A stretch of 64,000 bases of DNA from contig DAHUXS010000021.1 of the NCBI GenBank assembly GCA_027306995.1, positions 157,178 to 221,177 of the forward strand, given 5' to 3'. How positions within the stretch are numbered: position 1 is the stretch's first letter; the number at the start of each line of letters is the position of its first letter. Source of the DNA: Lysobacter sp. GTDB taxonomy: Bacteria; Pseudomonadota; Gammaproteobacteria; Xanthomonadales; Xanthomonadaceae. The notes beneath the pieces are model-generated. The model was not told where the DNA came from, did no database searches, and was given only the letters and a program-made list of their open reading frames with translations. The position numbers were made by a program, and so were the translations under genes. This document shows positions 59,627 to 64,000 of the stretch, one piece after another.

Positions 59627-61924
59627 TCATCTGGCCGCGGCGCGCGCCAGGGCGTTGTCGACGATGCCGTTGGTCAGCACGGTTTGCAGCAGTTCGCCAT
59701 CGCCGCCGGAACGCGGATAGACCACGTAGAGCGGTACGCCGACCGCGTTGTGCGCCTTGAGGAAGGCGGCGATATCGGCGTCCTCGTTGGTGAAGTCGCC
59801 GACCAGATAGAACGCATCGTGCTTCTCCAGCGACTGCTTGAAGGCATCGCTGGTGAACACCGCCTTCTCGTTGACCTTGCAGGTGATGCACCAATCGGCG
59901 GTCATGTTGACGAAGACGACCTTGTGCTGCGCGCGCAGTTGGGCGAGGCGTTGCGGCGTCCATGGCTGCACGCGGCTGTCGGCATTTGCAGGGAGGGAAG
60001 ACGTCGTGGCCGGCGGTGGCATCCGCGCGATCGTCGCCAGCGCCAGTCCACACAGCGCGATGCCGATGATCGCGGCGATCTTGCCCCAGCGCGCGCGCGA
60101 CCACGCCCACAGCGCGAACGTCAGCGCGATCGCCGCCAGACCCCAGGCGAGGACGACATCGGCGCCACGCTGGTTCGTCAACGTCCACAGCATCCATGCG
60201 GCAGTGATGTACATCGGGAATGCCAGCACCTGCTTGAAGGTGTCCATCCATGCGCCGGGTTTTGGCAGGCGCTTCGCCAATGCCGGCACGAAGGCGATCA
60301 GCAGCACCGGCAACGCCAGCCCGAGTCCGAGCATCACGAACACCAGCAACGTCGCTGCCGCAGGTGCAGTCAGGGCATAAGCAAGCGCGGTCACCATGAA
60401 GGGGCCGGTGCACGGCGTCGCCACCATCACCGCGAGCAGGCCGGTGAGGAAATCGCCACGCGCGCTGTCTGCGTTCGATGCCGCAGCGAGCCCTTGCGGC
60501 GCGAATCCCGGCAATGCCCACAGGCCCGATAGCGACAGTCCGAGCGCGAACATCAGCAGGCCGAGCACGGCGACCACCAGCGGCGACTGCAGCCAGAAGC
60601 CCCAGCCGGCGGCGTGGCCCGCGCGTTGCAGCAACACCACGGCCAGCCACAATGCGACCATCGCGGCGAGGATGCCCAGCGTGTAGAAGATCGCGTGACG
60701 TTTGGCGTGTTCGCGACTGTGCCCGCCTTGCACCAGCGACAACGCCTTGAGCGACAGCACCGGTAGCACGCAGGGCATCAGGTTGAGGATGACGCCGCCA
60801 AGCAGCGCGAACAGCAACGCACCGATCAGCCCGATGCGATTGACGGGTGCGGTGGCGGTGTTCACGGGTGTCGTGGCCTGCACCGTGGGTGCTGCGCCCG
60901 CCGCGGCGACTGCTGCGGTCGCCACTGCCGCGGTTTCCGCTGGAGTCACGGATGTGGGCGCCGCGGAAATCGCCGTCTGCGCGGGTTCGCTCGTCACGGC
61001 CTTCGTCTGCTGCGTCGATGCGGCGGCGGGCAGCGCGAGATTGAAGCGGTTGCGCATCACCGGATAGCAGATGCCGCCGTCCTGGCAGCCCTGCCATTCG
61101 GCATCGAGTGTCACGTTGGTGGCGCGATCGTGCGCGCGCTGCAACGGCACCGGGATCATCGCTTCGCCGAAGTACACCGCGACATCGCCGAAGTGCTCGT
61201 CGTGATGGGGCTGCGCCTTCGGCAACTGCGGCGTGCCGAGCTTGATGCCGGGATCGCCGGACAGTTTCAGCTTGAGCTTGTCGCGATAGAGGTAATAGCC
61301 CTTGGCCGGCGTCACCCGCAGCAATAGCCTGGATCCGCCATCGGCGATCGCCTCGAACTTGAACGCCTGTTCCGGCGGCAGCGGTGCGTTGGCCTGCCCG
61401 CCGATCAAACCACTGCCGGCATCGCTACGTGCGCCACCAAGGCTCTTGCCGAAGGCGGCGAAGCCGGCATCCCCGCCACCATCATTCGCGGCCGGCAATA
61501 CCACCGACTGCGTGCGGGTCTGCGGCGGATAGCAGACGCCGGCATCGGCGCAGCCCTGGTATTTGATGCGCAGGCTCACCGCGTCAGCGCTGGCCTTGCC
61601 CGGCAGCACCGCAGTCACGCTGTCGCGATAGGTCTGGACGTCGCCGAAGAATTCGTCGTGGTGCTTCGCGCCGTCGGGCAGTTGCAGCGCACCGGCTTCG
61701 AACCCGCCCAGCGGCTGCACGCCCATGCGGTGGCGATAGAGGTAATAACCCTTGGCGATCGTCCACGTCACCTCGATGCGGTCGCGGCTGGGGGCGCTCA
61801 CTTTCGGGATGAAGACGCTGTCGACCGGCGGCAGCTGGGTCGGATCGACCGTTTGCGCCGCGGCGGGCAGGAACAGCGACAGGCCGACGGCCAGCGCGGC
61901 GAGGTGGCGGAACAGGGGCTTCAT
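59627..61924 (-). CDS. dsbD: Thiol:disulfide interchange protein DsbD with two N-terminal alpha domains
   Basis: Start is ATG 61924. The product has 765 residues, longer than E. coli DsbD (~565). After a signal peptide, two tandem DsbD-alpha domains (about 30-145 and 160-300) each carry Cys pairs: YQGCADAGVCYPP and WQGCQDGGICYPV. The eight-TM beta domain has LMPCVLPVL and ATPCTGPF, and the C-terminal gamma thioredoxin has TADWCITCK. It moves electrons from cytoplasmic thioredoxin to the periplasm. Coupled with cutA and tlpA. Confidence 0.93.
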   Translation of the reverse strand: MKPLFRHLAALAVGLSLFLPAAAQTVDPTQLPPVDSVFIPKVSAPSRDRIEVTWTIAKGYYLYRHRMGVQPLGGFEAGALQLPDGAKHHDEFFGDVQTYRDSVTAVLPGKASADAVSLRIKYQGCADAGVCYPPQTRTQSVVLPAANDGGGDAGFAAFGKSLGGARSDAGSGLIGGQANAPLPPEQAFKFEAIADGGSRLLLRVTPAKGYYLYRDKLKLKLSGDPGIKLGTPQLPKAQPHHDEHFGDVAVYFGEAMIPVPLQRAHDRATNVTLDAEWQGCQDGGICYPVMRNRFNLALPAAASTQQTKAVTSEPAQTAISAAPTSVTPAETAAVATAAVAAAGAAPTVQATTPVNTATAPVNRIGLIGALLFALLGGVILNLMPCVLPVLSLKALSLVQGGHSREHAKRHAIFYTLGILAAMVALWLAVVLLQRAGHAAGWGFWLQSPLVVAVLGLLMFALGLSLSGLWALPGFAPQGLAAASNADSARGDFLTGLLAVMVATPCTGPFMVTALAYALTAPAAATLLVFVMLGLGLALPVLLIAFVPALAKRLPKPGAWMDTFKQVLAFPMYITAAWMLWTLTNQRGADVVLAWGLAAIALTFALWAWSRARWGKIAAIIGIALCGLALATIARMPPPATTSSLPANADSRVQPWTPQRLAQLRAQHKVVFVNMTADWCITCKVNEKAVFTSDAFKQSLEKHDAFYLVGDFTNEDADIAAFLKAHNAVGVPLYVVYPRSGGDGELLQTVLTNGIVDNALARAAAR

Positions 61925-62241
61925 GGGACGCGGGTTTCCGTGGCGATCCAGTCGAGATAGGCGGGCAGTCCGCCCGTTGCTTCGACCGCGATCAGTTCGG
62001 GGAGTTCGTAGGGATGGAGTGCGGCCAGCCGCTCGCGCAGGGCATCGAGGCGGTCGGCGCTGGTCTTGATGACGAGCAGGACCTCGTCGTCGCGTTGGAC
62101 CTGACCCTGCCAGCGGTAGGTGGAACGGACGCCGGGCAGCACGTTGACGCAGGCGACCAGCCGTTCCTCCACCAGGGCGGTGGCGAGGCGGTCGGCACTG
62201 GCGGCGTCGGGGCAGGTGCTGAAACAGACGAGCGGGCTCAT
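61921..62241 (-). CDS. cutA: Divalent-cation tolerance protein CutA
   Basis: Product of 106 residues from ATG 62241 (MSPLVCFSTCPD); ATG 62247 is equally possible and neither has a clear ribosome-binding site. CutA1 features include STCPDAASADRLATALVEERLVACVNVLPG, STYRWQGQVQRDDEVLLVIKT and HPYELPELIA. It is a trimeric ferredoxin-like protein whose physiological role is debated. Overlaps the dsbD start (ATGA), an arrangement common in proteobacteria. Divergent from groES. Confidence 0.95.
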   Translation of the reverse strand: MSPLVCFSTCPDAASADRLATALVEERLVACVNVLPGVRSTYRWQGQVQRDDEVLLVIKTSADRLDALRERLAALHPYELPELIAVEATGGLPAYLDWIATETRVP

Positions 62242-62312
62242 ATACATAGGGTACGGGTTGGGCCTCGCCGGCGTCTGTGACCGACGGTCCGCCCGACATG
62301 CCGGGGCGTCCC

Positions 62313-62340
62313 CTTGAAACCCGCCGCCGCCGCCCCATCT
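62313..62340 (+). promoter_or_regulatory. Heat-shock (sigma-32) promoter of groESL
   Basis: CTTGAAA, 13 bp, CCCCATCT matches the RpoH consensus (CTTGAAA, 11-16 bp, CCCCATnT) essentially perfectly. Transcription would start near 62347, ~108 nt before groES. No CIRCE repeat was found in the rest of the gap. A TAAAAT hexamer at ~62404 may belong to an additional housekeeping promoter. Confidence 0.85.
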
Positions 62341-62454
62341 CCAAGCCATACCCCGTTCGCGGCTCATTGCGCCCGGGATTCTGGCAGTCGCCCCCGCGGA
62401 CTGCTAAAATCGACGAGTTTTCTCCATCCAATCAACTACTTAAAGAGATTGCGC

Positions 62455-62742
62455 ATGAACCTCAAGCCGCTCTACGACCGCGTGGTCGTCAAGCCGATCG
62501 ACGCCGAAGAAACCTCCATCGGCGGAATCATCATTCCCGACGCCGCCAAGGAAAAGCCCACCAAGGGTGAAGTGATCGCCGTCGGCTCCGGCAAGGTGTT
62601 CGACAACGGCCAGACCCGCGCCATGACCGTCAAGGTCGGCGACAAGGTGATCTACGGCCAGTACTCCGGCAGCGCCTACAAGTCCGACGGCGTCGAATAC
62701 AAGATCGTGAAGGAAGACGACATCCTCGCCGTCCTCGCCTGA
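62455..62742 (+). CDS. groES: Co-chaperonin GroES
   Basis: Product of 95 residues starting [19 protein letters not shown], with the mobile loop [17 protein letters not shown] that docks on GroEL and the C-terminal [14 protein letters not shown]. It caps the GroEL folding chamber as a heptamer. Followed 39 bp later by groL, in one operon under the sigma-32 promoter. Typical length. Confidence 0.98.
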   Translation: MNLKPLYDRVVVKPIDAEETSIGGIIIPDAAKEKPTKGEVIAVGSGKVFDNGQTRAMTVKVGDKVIYGQYSGSAYKSDGVEYKIVKEDDILAVLA

Positions 62743-62766
62743 TCCGCTTTTCCAAGCATCAACTAA

Positions 62767-64000
<1,234 letters not shown>

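Noticed and set aside
62341-62454. CIRCE/HrcA operator upstream of groES
   Set aside because: No TTAGCACTC-N9-GAGTGCTAA-like repeat could be found.

Overview
The window is GC-rich, densely packed bacterial chromosome. Genes repeatedly overlap by ATGA or GTGA and there are few intergenic gaps. Gene content and order suggest a gammaproteobacterium of the Xanthomonadales/Lysobacterales: cutA-dsbD-tlpA-aroQ-accB-accC next to groESL, a split B12-dependent ribonucleotide reductase nrdJa/nrdJb as in Pseudomonas, a TctE/QseC-type two-component system and FtsX-type exporters. No rRNA, tRNA, CRISPR array, insertion sequence or prophage was recognised. The last ~640 bases, inside groL, differ in codon use and protein type from the rest. 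They may be an assembly misjoin or a recombinant segment.

Layout. 1-3567: 3' end of a LysR regulator, then an ABC importer (ATPase and duplicated permease) without a binding protein. 3618-5354: two probable outer-membrane/surface proteins, one MipA/OmpV-like. 5495-13808: two convergent, tightly coupled operons forming a ten-gene biosynthetic-looking cluster. The plus arm is HAD phosphatase, class III aminotransferase, acyl carrier protein, ketoacyl synthase, FemAB/GNAT-like transferase and arginase-fold protein. The minus arm is alpha/beta hydrolase, two half-size EamA/SMR transporters and a DegT aminotransferase. I recognise each family but not the pathway. 13821-17484: two-component system with an outer-membrane protein and a COG4705 membrane protein.

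17571-21374: class Ia ribonucleotide reductase nrdAB, preceded by a promoter, two NrdR-like boxes 32 bp apart and a clear cobalamin riboswitch. The B12-dependent class II enzyme nrdJa-nrdJb lies at 36568-39501, with its own promoter and a pair of NrdR-like boxes 31 bp apart. Together they suggest a B12-dependent choice between RNR classes under common NrdR control.

21374-36496: accessory metabolism and regulation. It holds a FrnE-like DsbA, an alkylation-repair-like module (two Oxygenase-NA family 2OG-Fe(II) oxygenases flanking Ogt), a GST-ArsR-SRPBCC operon with an operator-like palindrome over its promoter, a LysR/MBL divergent pair, a LytS/LytTR system with an acyltransferase, a 6-phosphogluconate dehydrogenase, an AraC/hydrolase divergent pair, a pseudouridine synthase with a GNAT protein, and a GIY-YIG nuclease ending at a strong bidirectional terminator.

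39848-46190: periplasmic protease DegQ/DegP with a lipoprotein, a DUF883/YqjE envelope trio, an AI-2E transporter, a HAD hydrolase and an M17 aminopeptidase. 46185-55162: two divergent ABC export systems, one with a DesK/DesR pair and an M50-like membrane protein, the other MacA/MacB-like. 55166-62247: EamA exporter, DinB protein, accC, accB, aroQ, tlpA, dsbD and cutA. 62313-64000: groES and the start of groL behind a near-perfect heat-shock (sigma-32) promoter.
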